A DNA stretch of 64,000 nt from Unio delphinus (GCA_029339505.1 JAQISU010000169.1:7680001-7744000), one strand, 5' to 3'; positions 45,833 to 55,148 are shown, counted from the stretch's first letter. Numbers and translations: made by a program. The notes: generated by a model from the letters alone, not told the origin.

Positions 45833-47455
45833 CTGAGAAAAATGGGAGATATTTCATTATTTCAGAGGTATAACTACAGAATAATAAAACACATATTAAC
45901 CAGCATAAAACTGAAGCAGGCAAGTAAATTAAAATTCTCAGAATTTTTTTATATACAGAATGTGTAGACGGGTCATATTAGAATCTGGGCAAAGGTATAA
46001 TACATACTTGATGGAGTTAACTTTATTATTATGTCTGTAATATTTGAGCACATCCAATAACAAATGAGGAGAAAGTTTTTAATTTCTCCTTTTTCTAAAA
46101 AAGAATGACTGCCATTTCCTTAACAAGGGCACTGCAACTTATAATGTGTAACCAACACTTCCAGTTCTTGCAGTGTTAGCACTTTAAGTGTTTTAAATTT
46201 GACCTGATTGTCATATCATATGTATAAGAGAAAAAGAAAAAGTGAAATTACACATGAATAGCAATATTACAAGTGCAAATGTGCGTGCAAAATTTCAAGT
46301 TGCAAATGATCAGAAAGAACATATTCCAAAATAGAAAACACAATGTACAGAATAAGAAACTGGTATCCTCAAAATTTCATCACATTCATAACCATCATGG
46401 AACCAGAATGAACCAACAATTATGAAGCTAGCAAAACAACAATGTAAACAGTCTACACAAACACTGAAAACATTAGCTACTGCAGTTTTACTATTTTTTG
46501 TGGGTACAATTTATTTACAGACTTTGTGCTGGCCCAAACCACCAATTTAAAAATGCAATTTAAAGTGAGCCATGTGTGATGAAGAAATGAAGCAAAAAGA
46601 CCCCCATACTGACCTGATGATTAATAAAACTTACCAATATCTTAATTCAATTGAAATTTTATCTTTTATTGTAATCCCTCTAGAAAACAAATTTTATAAT
46701 AGGATTATAAAGCATTTAAAATTATTCCAATTCACATGTATACAGTGTTTTATAACTGTTAGTTCCACTCATTGTCTAAATCAATGTGTTGCAAAATCCG
46801 CAAGGATAGAGAAAAAGGGGGATAATGTACTTACATACTAGCTTTCTTGAAAATGAATGAAATAACCAAATTATCTCTGAAAATGTTTATTCATTTCTCA
46901 TTTATATTATTCCTTCATTTAGGTGAAACTACAGTCAAATATATGTGTATGAAATAATTGCATTTTATTGTCTGTAATTCTATGTGATTAAAGGTTTAAA
47001 CAAAACAATATATTTGAATAAATAAGAGTCATGTTACAAATAAATGCAAAGTTTAACTTCTAATTACAGGCAGCAAAGTTTCCTCTTGCTGAAAGTATGT
47101 CATTTTATTCATACATTTTTAATCTAGAGAAACAAGACAGTAAAAAAATATAGAACCATTACTTAAAGCATAAGTGTTAATTAAAAACTATATATATATA
47201 TTGTTACGTGCTTAGGCTCGAATAAGCAGCAACACAGAAAGAGTGAAAACTAACAAGCTTGTATAACTTGAACAAAGAATTTATTAAGTACAATTATTTT
47301 CATAAAGTAAATAAACTTACGGTTTTAGAGAATCAAATCCAACATTAATCCAATATAGAATTCACAAAAAATAATCCACTAATGGAATTGCAAGAGTCCT
47401 GATAAATAAATGTTCTAATAATTCTAGGTTCGAATCTCGACGATGTAATCCAAAA
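45833..47455. other. Host DNA between the MOCS3 exon and element copy B
   Basis: Very AT-rich and without a supported exon. The last 250 bases (from TGTTACGTGCTTAGGCTCG near 47203) differ in style and may be part of another repeat, which I cannot classify. Confidence 0.4.
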
Positions 47456-47701
47456 AGCAGCAGAGAGGGTGAACAGACCACGATTTCAAGCAAAAATAAT
47501 GCTTCCTACGAAATCTTATTTTAACCAAAAAAAATAAGTCTCCATTTAGCAAACGGAGACTTTACGATTTTTTAATCAATTTTGGTCGCAACGATGTGGT
47601 CATCCACCCTCTCTGCTGCTTAGTGATTTCATCACTGGGTTAACAAAAATAATAAATGATTTCAACCAAATATTTGATCGAGTCCGATACGATATCGTGT
47701 C
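47456..47701. repeat. Left terminal repeat of copy B
   Basis: Outer AGCAGCAGAGAGGGTG (47456-47471) and inner CACCCTCTCTGCTGCT (47605-47620) are exact inverted repeats enclosing about 130 bases. The ordered blocks shared with the right end of copy A continue inward into the ATPase 3' end. Confidence 0.75.
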
Positions 47702-48333
47702 CGAGGATCATGTAAATTTATTGTTACAAATCCATGCGGGGTTGACTGAGCATGACTAAAGAAATTTTTAAATTGATTGAAGTCCATATCGGAACACCAT
47801 GTCTGCCAAATATTTCGTAGCGTATGTGTATCAACGCCGTTAAACACAGCAAGAATATTACAGTTATCTCTGATCACTTTTGGAATCTGAGTGTAGCGTT
47901 GAGTGACATATATCACATCAGTGTTTTTGTGACGCCCCCGGGAAAATATTCTAGCTGGGTTTTTTTGATTGTCTAACATCACATCGTCGTATACGACTAA
48001 ATTGTTAATACTCCCATCAAGGTCATCCACGGATGGCGCCTCGTCAATATCAGTTATAAAATCAATGGCGTTCTCACCCTTAATTTCTGATGCATTCTCG
48101 TTAAAATCTTTTAACACTTCATAACATCGTTGATCATCTACGCTAGGGGCAATTAAATACAACTTATCCCACTTCATCCATCTCATTATTAAATTGAGCA
48201 ACAATTGCGTTTTACCGGATCCAGATGGCCCGATTATAATTGCGCGGATAGAGTTTGGTAGCGCTGCATGATGCTTAACTGGTTCTCTTATTTTAGTCGC
48301 TGAAAAATCAATTATATTCATATCTCTATACAT
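47662..48333 (-). CDS. A32/FtsK-HerA-type genome packaging ATPase
   Basis: The protein has 223 residues, typical for the compact packaging ATPases of Polintons and related viruses. Walker A is GPSGSGKT at 35-42, Walker B is LVVYDD at 112-117, and RGRHKNTDVIYVTQ resembles the sensor region after it. It would pump element DNA into the preformed capsid. The first ATG is only 5 bases from the divergent start of the zinc ribbon gene; the second Met (residue 5, MNIIDF) is an alternative start. The 3' end lies in the terminal repeat. Confidence 0.93.
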   Translation of the reverse strand: MYRDMNIIDFSATKIREPVKHHAALPNSIRAIIIGPSGSGKTQLLLNLIMRWMKWDKLYLIAPSVDDQRCYEVLKDFNENASEIKGENAIDFITDIDEAPSVDDLDGSINNLVVYDDVMLDNQKNPARIFSRGRHKNTDVIYVTQRYTQIPKVIRDNCNILAVFNGVDTHTLRNIWQTWCSDMDFNQFKNFFSHAQSTPHGFVTINLHDPRTRYRIGLDQIFG

Positions 48334-48338
48334 AAATT

Positions 48339-48632
48339 ATGGATCTATATTGTGTGAAGTGTAAAACGCGTACTAGCACAAATGATGTGACGACGGTTAC
48401 AACTAAAAATAACAGATCAGCACTAACTGGTAGATGTGCAACATGTGGTATAAAAAAGTTTAGATTTATTTCTACAAAATCAAAGATTTTACAATCCGGA
48501 GATGTTTTAAAAAAAAACGAGGAGGTGATATCGCAGCCAAATTGGCAAAGCTCCCTGGAACCCCATGGGCAAAGTACCCCGGAGAAAAGCACCTTCCAGG
48601 ATATAGCTACTGTGGTCCCGGAACACGATTAG
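48339..48632 (+). CDS. DUF5679-type zinc ribbon (zero frame upstream of the PLA2 domain)
   Basis: Residues 1-50 form a zinc ribbon: YCVKCKTRT, then KNNRSALTGRCATCG and a FRFIS strand, the DUF5679 pattern. After codon 59 (AAC at 48516-48518) the zero frame runs on through the PLA2 region to a stop at 48632, but that tail looks like noise. At 48512-48518 the sequence A AAA AAC is a canonical -1 slippery heptamer in the right phase, and slipping there would continue into the PLA2 frame. As I recall them, related elements encode zinc ribbon and PLA2 as one protein. A one-base change in the A9 run is the alternative explanation. Confidence 0.75.
   Translation: MDLYCVKCKTRTSTNDVTTVTTKNNRSALTGRCATCGIKKFRFISTKSKILQSGDVLKKNEEVISQPNWQSSLEPHGQSTPEKSTFQDIATVVPEHD
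48512..48518 (+). promoter_or_regulatory. Candidate -1 ribosomal frameshift site A AAA AAC
   Basis: The heptamer lies in the zero frame of the zinc ribbon as aaA AAA AAC. The codon after a -1 slip is CGA at 48518, which opens the PLA2 frame (GGDIAAKLAKLPG). No stem-loop downstream has been proven. Confidence 0.5.
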
Positions 48633-48832
48633 ATATCAGACTTGATGATCAAAATCAACCCCGATCCGGCGAGTATCCGATAAACGCTATTGATAAGGCG
48701 TGTCATGCTCATGATGTTGCATATAAAAGCAGCAATCTGCAAAACAGGCATCTCGCGGATGTGAAATTAATTCATGCGTTAAATGCTATTCCTGATAAAT
48801 CTTTTAAAGAAAAGTGGCTTCTTGGTTGGTAA
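48518..48832 (+). CDS. Phospholipase A2-like domain (no start codon of its own)
   Basis: The frame encodes LPGTPWAKYPGEKHLPG, the calcium loop YCGPGT (48608-48625) and the catalytic helix CHAHDVAY with the His-Asp pair (48710-48715), as in parvovirus VP1 and Polinton PLA2 domains, which break endosomal membranes during entry. There is no ATG in this frame anywhere in the domain, so it depends on frameshifting from the zinc ribbon. Near the end, a Lys/Gly-rich tail typical of these proteins (AMKGKLMMGAG, about 48839-48873) is in yet another frame, suggesting a second break. Confidence 0.8.
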   Translation, partial: RGGDIAAKLAKLPGTPWAKYPGEKHLPGYSYCGPGTRLDIRLDDQNQPRSGEYPINAIDKACHAHDVAYKSSNLQNRHLADVKLIHALNAIPDKSFKEKWLLGW

Positions 48833-48880
48833 AATCAGCTATGAAAGGCAAATTGATGATGGGTGCTGGTAATTAATAAT

Positions 48881-49843
48881 ATGGAATCAATTTATTATTC
48901 CCCAAGAGGATACTGGAGAGGTAAATCAGCAGTCCATAAACTCGCTAGTGCTGCAAAAGTGAAAAAAACCACTGCGGCGGATTGGTTATCCAAACAGGCA
49001 CTATGGCAAATTTATCTACCACCACCTAAACAAATTCAATTCTCGCATTTTGATGTGACTGCTCCTAATGAAGTTCATCAGGCTGATATATTATTTCTGC
49101 CACATGATCGTGGTTACAAATACGCGTTAACCGTAGTTGATATTGCAAGTCGATACAAAGAAGCAGAACCGTTAAAAACAAAATCAGCCACTGAAGTTGC
49201 TTCTGCATTTGAAAGGATTTATCGACGAGGTCCTCTGCACTGGCCGAATCTATTGCAGGTTGATCCTGGCAAGGAATTTCAGGGTGCGGTTCTATCTACA
49301 ATGAAAAATCATAATGTCACCATACGACGAGGGCATACTGCGCTACATCGCGATCAGGCCATTGTCGAACGATTTAATCGGACGATTGCTGAACGGTTAT
49401 TTGGATATCAATACGCAAAAGAATTCATTCAAGAAAAGCGATCCAGTGAATGGGTTAAAAGATTACCATCTGTGATTACCGCACTGAATAATGAGATCAC
49501 TAGAACAATCAACATGAAACCTATCAACGCGATTAAAAAGAAGTCAATACCCGTACAACCACAAAAAGATTTCCCTAGAAACACTAGCGTTTCCCAACCA
49601 ATTCTTGGTAGTAGTGTCATTGTGAGGTACTTATACGAACCAGGAGAGCTTGAAGGGGGTAGAAAAAGGGCTACTGATCCTATTTGGAGCGTCACTACGC
49701 ATAAGATATCTAGTATAACACGATCAACTGGTAGACCAGCAATCTATAAACTGGATTCAACTGCTCCTCAGCGAGGATTTACTCGACAACAACTACAAGT
49801 GATTCCCGAGGATACTCAATTGCCACCGCATGGTCTTAACTAG
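48881..49843 (+). CDS. Retroviral-type (rve) DDE integrase of Polinton type
   Basis: The protein has 320 residues from the ATG at 48881; the frame is open 18 bases further up only through a GTG. The N-terminal part (RGYWRGKSAVHKLASAA, WLSKQALWQIYLPPPK) is the helix-turn-helix region of Polinton integrases. The catalytic triad is Asp68 (HQADILFLP), Asp128 (QVDPGKEFQG) and Glu163 (IVERFNRT), the D-D-35-E spacing. The C-terminus is a basic beta-rich SH3/chromo-like domain (YKLDSTAPQRGFTRQQLQV). It would insert the linear element into host DNA. The 3' end overlaps the convergent PolB gene by 8 bases. Confidence 0.95.
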   Translation: MESIYYSPRGYWRGKSAVHKLASAAKVKKTTAADWLSKQALWQIYLPPPKQIQFSHFDVTAPNEVHQADILFLPHDRGYKYALTVVDIASRYKEAEPLKTKSATEVASAFERIYRRGPLHWPNLLQVDPGKEFQGAVLSTMKNHNVTIRRGHTALHRDQAIVERFNRTIAERLFGYQYAKEFIQEKRSSEWVKRLPSVITALNNEITRTINMKPINAIKKKSIPVQPQKDFPRNTSVSQPILGSSVIVRYLYEPGELEGGRKRATDPIWSVTTHKISSITRSTGRPAIYKLDSTAPQRGFTRQQLQVIPEDTQLPPHGLN

Positions 49844-52800
49844 CACCCAAGGTGCTGGCACCCCGGCGTCTATTGCACTCAAGACAAGTCAACATCACAT
49901 TATTTCTGACATGACCGAGATTGTTATTTTTTCTGTCTACGGTGAATTGGCAAGGATCCTTATCCGAATACTGCCAACGCATTATACAATTGCAACTCGC
50001 GCAGTGATTATTCTGTTGTTTCTTCAAAGTGATTATTAATTTAGCATCAATATCAAATTCTCGTTGTTTTTTTTTGTCCTGTTGTTTGTAACCGGAGAGT
50101 TTTTTATTAATGATGCTAACATCAATATCACTTATTGTTGTGTCATTATCATCACCAATGATTTCATCATCGCCACTGGCTTCGCCAACAACAATTCTTC
50201 GAAGCTGATTTATTCTTCGTACTCTGGATACTGCGAGATAGACTAAATTTGACCATTCGATGCGATTATCTACCATCCAAACAATTGTATCCGATATAGT
50301 CAATCCCTGTGAAGAGTGTATTGTTGCTGCGTATCCTAGCGTCCACGGGGATTTATTAGCACGCAATGCATTTTCCACGACGCCGATATCAACCAGCACA
50401 ATATCATTTAATACGAGAATTTGTTTTTCACTCTGTCCTGGAATATCAACTTCAATATTCTGCTTTCGTGTATCCGAAGGCCTATAACACAACGGTACTG
50501 GAAGTGTTGCAAATTTTTCTTTATGCGTTTCAAATAACTTCATCTGAAGTGTGTCTCTGACTATTTTTCTACTTGCTACTATCAAATCATTTGGTCTCCA
50601 CGTTTCCCAGAAATCATTCATGGGAGTTTCTGAAATTATTTCACGTGCTATTTCGCATTGGATTTTATCCGGTTGTAATCTAATCAGTGCTTTGAACTCG
50701 CGTAATTGTTCATCAAGTGATCTATGGTCGGTATTAATTTCTTCATAATAGTCTACAGAACCCTTTAGCCATTCATGTGGAGATCCACCGACAAATGGTG
50801 GTGGTTGGCCGTGATCCCCGCACATGACGACTTTTGTGTTTTTGTTTAACAACCACTCAAGAAATGTTTTTAATACATCTAATGACACTGTGCATATTTC
50901 ATCCCAAATTATGATTTCAGGAATGAATTTATCACCCATACGCTCAGGAGTCCATTTGTCACCTTTCCATCGAAAAAAACTATGGTAAGTGCAAGCATTT
51001 ACCCCTCGTTGTATCATCTCTCTGGCGAGTCTGTGAGTCGGTGTTAGCACAATCATGTTAGAAACGCTAGCGTTTCCACGACGATATAATTCAATTGCAC
51101 GAGTTGTCTTTCCTGACCCACCACAACCGTTTAAATAAACTGTCTTATATCTACATACTGGATCAGATACCGGTGGTGCATTAGAAAATTCTGATTGAAT
51201 TTCAATACGGTTACAACAAAGATATTTATCATCCATGGCAACGTCTGCGGATTCACAATACTCATGTAGCATCTCCTTTTTAAATCGCCAACGCCCCCAC
51301 GCTTCCTCCGGATCTGTGAATGCCGCTACAGCTGATTTGTACTTATTGTGTATATACATCGAATCAGTGGCTACTCTAACCGCGGTATTAGGAAATCTAT
51401 TTATCATCGAAAATAGATTAATGCAAGCATAGGCTAGCATTGAACTTCTCAAATGTGTGTACTGGGAATTATATCCATCACAGTAGGTAACAACCGTACC
51501 TAATTTCTCACCATTGGATAGAAAAGCATCCTTACGGGATACAAGTTTTCCCTGTTTCATTAAATCCGCTACAATAAAATCGTATTCAGCGACATCTATG
51601 ATCAACCGCGAAGAGTATTTTGCGTTGTCGTATCGTCCACCCTGGGTAAATTTACCGATTATTCTTCGTCCAAAATCTTTTGCTTGTTCTTTTTTAATTT
51701 CAAATAACTTCTTAGACCAATTCATGATTTGTTCTTCTGGAAACTGTTTTCGTAGTTCGCTAATTATACGATCTAGATCGGGTTGTGGTAGCCAAACTTC
51801 TTTCTGAGCTCGATAGCATATAATAGCTTCGGAAACAATCAACGATATCAGCATGCCACAATCAATCATATATCTCAATAGCACTATTGGCATCCAGTGT
51901 TTTTCAGATAGGTGTCTACCGAGCCAAACATAACTACACGGATGTAACCCTGTAGCGAGTTCAAATGATATCACACGAGCGAATCCGGTTAAATCAAAAT
52001 CAGGTAATGGCCCATTAATCGCAACACGAGTCATTTCATGCGTGGGGTGTCCAAATCGTTTAAAATAGTTACTACATTCTCCATACCCGAGAAAACTTCC
52101 AGGATAACACGCGGATATATCAATTGAAATCATACCGTCACGATGGTATTTTGTATTCCACAGTCCTCCATGACCAAATTCGATGCAACTCAATTTAACG
52201 TCCTCGAGAAAATCACTTCGTGTTGGACGCCATGAGTTTTTTTCTCTTGCGAAGTGAGCTACCACTGATGGAATAGTAAAACTATCCGTCAATAGTTTTT
52301 CATGGGAACTCTCCGGTGAAAAATCATTAGCGATTTTTCTCATTCTGTTATCTAATTCTTCAACACGATATAATTCACCATTTGGTCTTACAAATTGATC
52401 AAATCCTGATTCGGAACCAGCACTACTAAGTAACCACACTGACACAGGATCATCTTTACACAACGCATGAATAGCATCAAATAATTTCTCTTCATAGAAA
52501 ACATCCCCGGAAAATTTCCGGGGGATATATCTCATGGTTCTATCTCGTGGAAATATTGTTACTGCAGGTGTCCACGCGTGTTCGTTATGATCAATAATTT
52601 GTATTGGAGCCCCTCGCGATTGATATTTCGGTTCGTATAATACTTCTCCGGTTATTGTTGTTACTGATATTGGGAATTTTAATGATGCTTCTAATTTAGC
52701 TATATCAGAAATCTTTGCACCGTGCTGTTTCACTGTCAGTTCCCATTCGGTTATTTTCCTACGTCGCAGATCAGTTAGTTTATTTCCTCGGGATGCATTT

Positions 52801-53687
52801 GTGAAGTGTTCCATTACCCGTGTTGCTACACAATTGAGCCTTGACGAAGTCAACGGTGAATATTTCATAGGAGCTAATTTTGCAATATCGGGTTTATCAT
52901 TTAACGGATATATCCCATAAACCATTGCTGTTACGGGATAGGATCTTTCATAGTATGGTTTGTCAATTCCAGTTAGAATTCCTGGTTTGGAATCTTTACT
53001 TACAATGACAGTTTTTTTATCCTTGAGGATTGGTTCAAATTTATCCCTAATAATCCATTTGCCTTCGACTTCGATAATGAATTTTATTCTGAAAAAATAC
53101 TTCTGATTGGAATTGCTTTGTTGGGAATTGCTTTGCTTGAAATCCTTTGGATTTCCACCTTTGGATTTCCATCTTTGAATTTCCCCTTTGGATGGAAATT
53201 GCTTTGCTTGAAATCCTTTGGATGGAAATTGCTTTGCAATTTCACCAAGGTGTGAAATTATCTCAGCTGCTCTTTTATCGTTCATAGTAGCATCGATGAT
53301 GGGTACATTGACATCTTCATCAATAATTCGAAATGTCGACCAACAGTATGCTGCACCGTCTCGGTAGAATTCATTAAAACACTCCCTGATTTTACCGAGC
53401 ATAGTTCTATCACCGATTAGACGTTTTGGTGTATCAGAGACTCTATCGAGATTGAATTTAGTATTTCTCCAAGGCTTAATTTTCGATAATCTTTGGAACT
53501 CCCTATCAAGATTGAATTTAGTATTTTTCCAAGGTTTGATTTTCGATAATCTTTGGAACTCCCTATCAAGATTGAATTTAGTATTTTTCCAAGGTTTGAT
53601 TTTCGATAATCTTTGGAACTCCCTATCAAGATTGAATTTAGTATTTTTCCAGGGCTTAATTTTCGATAATCTCTTGAACTCCTCCAT
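49836..53687 (-). CDS. Family B DNA polymerase fused to SF1 helicase and HNH domain
   Basis: The protein has 1283 residues. The start at 53687 (MEEF) is chosen because copy A starts identically and the upstream 17 codons lie in the divergent promoter. N-terminus: four 20-residue repeats (REFQRLSKIKPW). About 159-196: a Ser/Asn/Gln/Lys-rich insert absent from copy A. Polymerase motif A is DISACYPGSFLG (about 523), motif B GKFTQGGRYDN (about 676), motif C VATDSMY (about 776). Helicase: Walker A GCGGSGKTT (about 857), Walker B IIWDE (about 926), GDHGQPPP (about 957), TIHSSQG (about 1122) and YLAVSRVRR (about 1150). The C-terminus (about 1226-1278) is an HNH domain with C..C, DRKNNN and LTCLECN. 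I see no clear 3'-5' exonuclease motif. It would replicate the element. Confidence 0.92.
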   Translation of the reverse strand: MEEFKRLSKIKPWKNTKFNLDREFQRLSKIKPWKNTKFNLDREFQRLSKIKPWKNTKFNLDREFQRLSKIKPWRNTKFNLDRVSDTPKRLIGDRTMLGKIRECFNEFYRDGAAYCWSTFRIIDEDVNVPIIDATMNDKRAAEIISHLGEIAKQFPSKGFQAKQFPSKGEIQRWKSKGGNPKDFKQSNSQQSNSNQKYFFRIKFIIEVEGKWIIRDKFEPILKDKKTVIVSKDSKPGILTGIDKPYYERSYPVTAMVYGIYPLNDKPDIAKLAPMKYSPLTSSRLNCVATRVMEHFTNASRGNKLTDLRRRKITEWELTVKQHGAKISDIAKLEASLKFPISVTTITGEVLYEPKYQSRGAPIQIIDHNEHAWTPAVTIFPRDRTMRYIPRKFSGDVFYEEKLFDAIHALCKDDPVSVWLLSSAGSESGFDQFVRPNGELYRVEELDNRMRKIANDFSPESSHEKLLTDSFTIPSVVAHFAREKNSWRPTRSDFLEDVKLSCIEFGHGGLWNTKYHRDGMISIDISACYPGSFLGYGECSNYFKRFGHPTHEMTRVAINGPLPDFDLTGFARVISFELATGLHPCSYVWLGRHLSEKHWMPIVLLRYMIDCGMLISLIVSEAIICYRAQKEVWLPQPDLDRIISELRKQFPEEQIMNWSKKLFEIKKEQAKDFGRRIIGKFTQGGRYDNAKYSSRLIIDVAEYDFIVADLMKQGKLVSRKDAFLSNGEKLGTVVTYCDGYNSQYTHLRSSMLAYACINLFSMINRFPNTAVRVATDSMYIHNKYKSAVAAFTDPEEAWGRWRFKKEMLHEYCESADVAMDDKYLCCNRIEIQSEFSNAPPVSDPVCRYKTVYLNGCGGSGKTTRAIELYRRGNASVSNMIVLTPTHRLAREMIQRGVNACTYHSFFRWKGDKWTPERMGDKFIPEIIIWDEICTVSLDVLKTFLEWLLNKNTKVVMCGDHGQPPPFVGGSPHEWLKGSVDYYEEINTDHRSLDEQLREFKALIRLQPDKIQCEIAREIISETPMNDFWETWRPNDLIVASRKIVRDTLQMKLFETHKEKFATLPVPLCYRPSDTRKQNIEVDIPGQSEKQILVLNDIVLVDIGVVENALRANKSPWTLGYAATIHSSQGLTISDTIVWMVDNRIEWSNLVYLAVSRVRRINQLRRIVVGEASGDDEIIGDDNDTTISDIDVSIINKKLSGYKQQDKKKQREFDIDAKLIITLKKQQNNHCASCNCIMRWQYSDKDPCQFTVDRKNNNLGHVRNNVMLTCLECNRRRGASTLGAS
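53100..53240. repeat. Short palindrome-derived repeats inside PolB (copy B)
   Basis: ATCCTTTGGATTTCC, TTGCTTTGCTTGAAATCC and GGATGGAAATTGCTTTGC words repeat here and encode the insert at residues 159-196. Copy A lacks it. The frame is kept. Confidence 0.75.
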
Positions 53688-53691
53688 GTTA
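53452..53691. repeat. 60-bp tandem repeat, four units, in the 5' end of PolB
   Basis: Four consecutive 60-bp units encode the repeated SKIKPWKNTKFNLDR segment. The multiple of three keeps the frame. Copy A has a single unit. Confidence 0.95.
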
Positions 53692-53729
53692 TAATTAAAA
53701 CAAGTATTTAAATAGAAAAATATAGTATA

Positions 53730-54056
53730 ATGAATCACTGCAAGTGGCTAATGATTGGATCTACAACCCCGTGTAACAAATCATGCAGAAGTGAATTCTG
53801 TGGGTATCATATGCAAAGCGTGAGAAACGGTTCAAAAGGCCCTCTCCCATGCCTCCAATGTGGGGTGGGTGTTAGAGGAAAATCGCAATTATGCCTTGCT
53901 TGTGGGGGTAAACGATACAGGGAACTAAAACGCTACTATGACAAACGAATCAATGACTCCGTCATCCTTGATAAAATCAAGGACAAAGTCATAAAAACCC
54001 CTCAAGATTATATCCAGAGATTTATAATTAAAGCAGATAATAAATTAGACAAGTAG
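53730..54056 (+). CDS. Small Cys-rich zinc-binding protein, copy B
   Basis: The protein has 108 residues and is the counterpart of 725-1048. The Cys/His pattern (HC, CNKSC, FC..H, PC..CG, C..CGG) and the RYRELKRYYDK helix are conserved; the C-terminal part varies. It is divergent to PolB with 42 bp between start codons, the same as in copy A. Confidence 0.8.
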   Translation: MNHCKWLMIGSTTPCNKSCRSEFCGYHMQSVRNGSKGPLPCLQCGVGVRGKSQLCLACGGKRYRELKRYYDKRINDSVILDKIKDKVIKTPQDYIQRFIIKADNKLDK

Positions 54057-54069
54057 TATTATTATACAA

Positions 54070-54570
54070 ATGAGCCAAGATTTCAGACCTCACCCAGTGC
54101 TTGCTAATTACGAAGCTTCTAGTGATGGTGTTGTCAGGCACCGCAGACTCAAAGAACCGGTTGGATATCTGAATAATATGGGATATTTGATGTTTTCAGC
54201 TGGGAGGAAGAAGTATCTCTGTCACAGAGCCATCTATGAAGCATTTTACGGATTAATCGAAGACGGCCTTGTGATTGATCACATAAATGGCGTGAAGACT
54301 GATAATTGTCTTGGGAATCTTCAAGCCGTCTCGCAGCGCGATAACCTTTTAAAAAGCAATGCTGGTAAGCACGCAAAACATCCCAAGGGTGTGAAATCGT
54401 TTGATTTAGAAAATAATGAAGAGAGAAGCTTTCAGTCGATAAATGCGGCTGGAAAATATTTCGATATTTGTAGTACTTCAATTCGATTTGTTGCTGAAAA
54501 AATCATTAAAACATCTCTGTCTAAAAAAAATGGTCATAAAATAAAGTTCGTATACACTGAAACTATTTAA
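54070..54570 (+). CDS. HNH homing-type endonuclease (NUMOD-HNH)
   Basis: The protein has 166 residues. The N-terminal NUMOD4-like part is YEASSDGVVRHRR, the HNH core has HRAIYEAFYG, then IDHINGVKTDN and NLQAVSQRDN, and a C-terminal NUMOD1-like DNA-binding segment has FQSINAAGKYF. Free-standing enzymes of this kind nick or cut DNA and spread by homing. It lies 13 bases after the zinc protein, as the relic does in copy A, so it was present in the common ancestor and has decayed in A. It might serve homing among element copies. Confidence 0.88.
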   Translation: MSQDFRPHPVLANYEASSDGVVRHRRLKEPVGYLNNMGYLMFSAGRKKYLCHRAIYEAFYGLIEDGLVIDHINGVKTDNCLGNLQAVSQRDNLLKSNAGKHAKHPKGVKSFDLENNEERSFQSINAAGKYFDICSTSIRFVAEKIIKTSLSKKNGHKIKFVYTETI

Positions 54571-55148
54571 GGGAGATAAATCCTTTATGGATAAATCCGC
54601 ACTACAATTCACACTCTACCTACTAAGTTCCTTTGTATTATGACGTCAAAGGAATTTGTCGCCTGCTATATTACCTGTATACCTTGACTAGGCGCGCCCA
54701 CGTGAATGTAATGGAGATATAATGCATGAGTTTTCGATAGAGAATAAAACTTTTTATTGTCACTTGTGGGCTAAAACTGCATTATTATTTTTATTTATCT
54801 ACATATCTCATGTGTGGGGGGTGGGTGGACTAGCAGTAAAGCAGACAGCTAACTCGTTCTTTTCAGTACAAAAATTCTTTATAATCTAACGCATTACCTA
54901 TGTTCGCTCAGCCAGAACGCGAGTGTTTCCTATTCATTGAAGTAGGTGGGCGTGGTTAAAATTCCTTGTATGTGAATGTATTTTATCTAGAGAATTATAA
55001 CAGAGTATAAAAACGCTGTTTTATTAAACAACTGTATTATTTTGTTTAAAATATTTCTCATTGTTGCAGCATAAAATTGTCTATTTTAAAAATCTCTTAT
55101 TGTTAAGTATATCAGATATATATATATTAAAAAATCTCTATTCTGTAT
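54571..55148. other. Non-coding stretch without recognised features
   Basis: No ORF or repeat that I can support; it does not clearly match the equivalent place in copy A. Confidence 0.4.

Noticed and set aside
47203..47455. Possible LTR starting TGTTACGTG
   Set aside because: No partner LTR, primer site or coding remnant is visible in the window.
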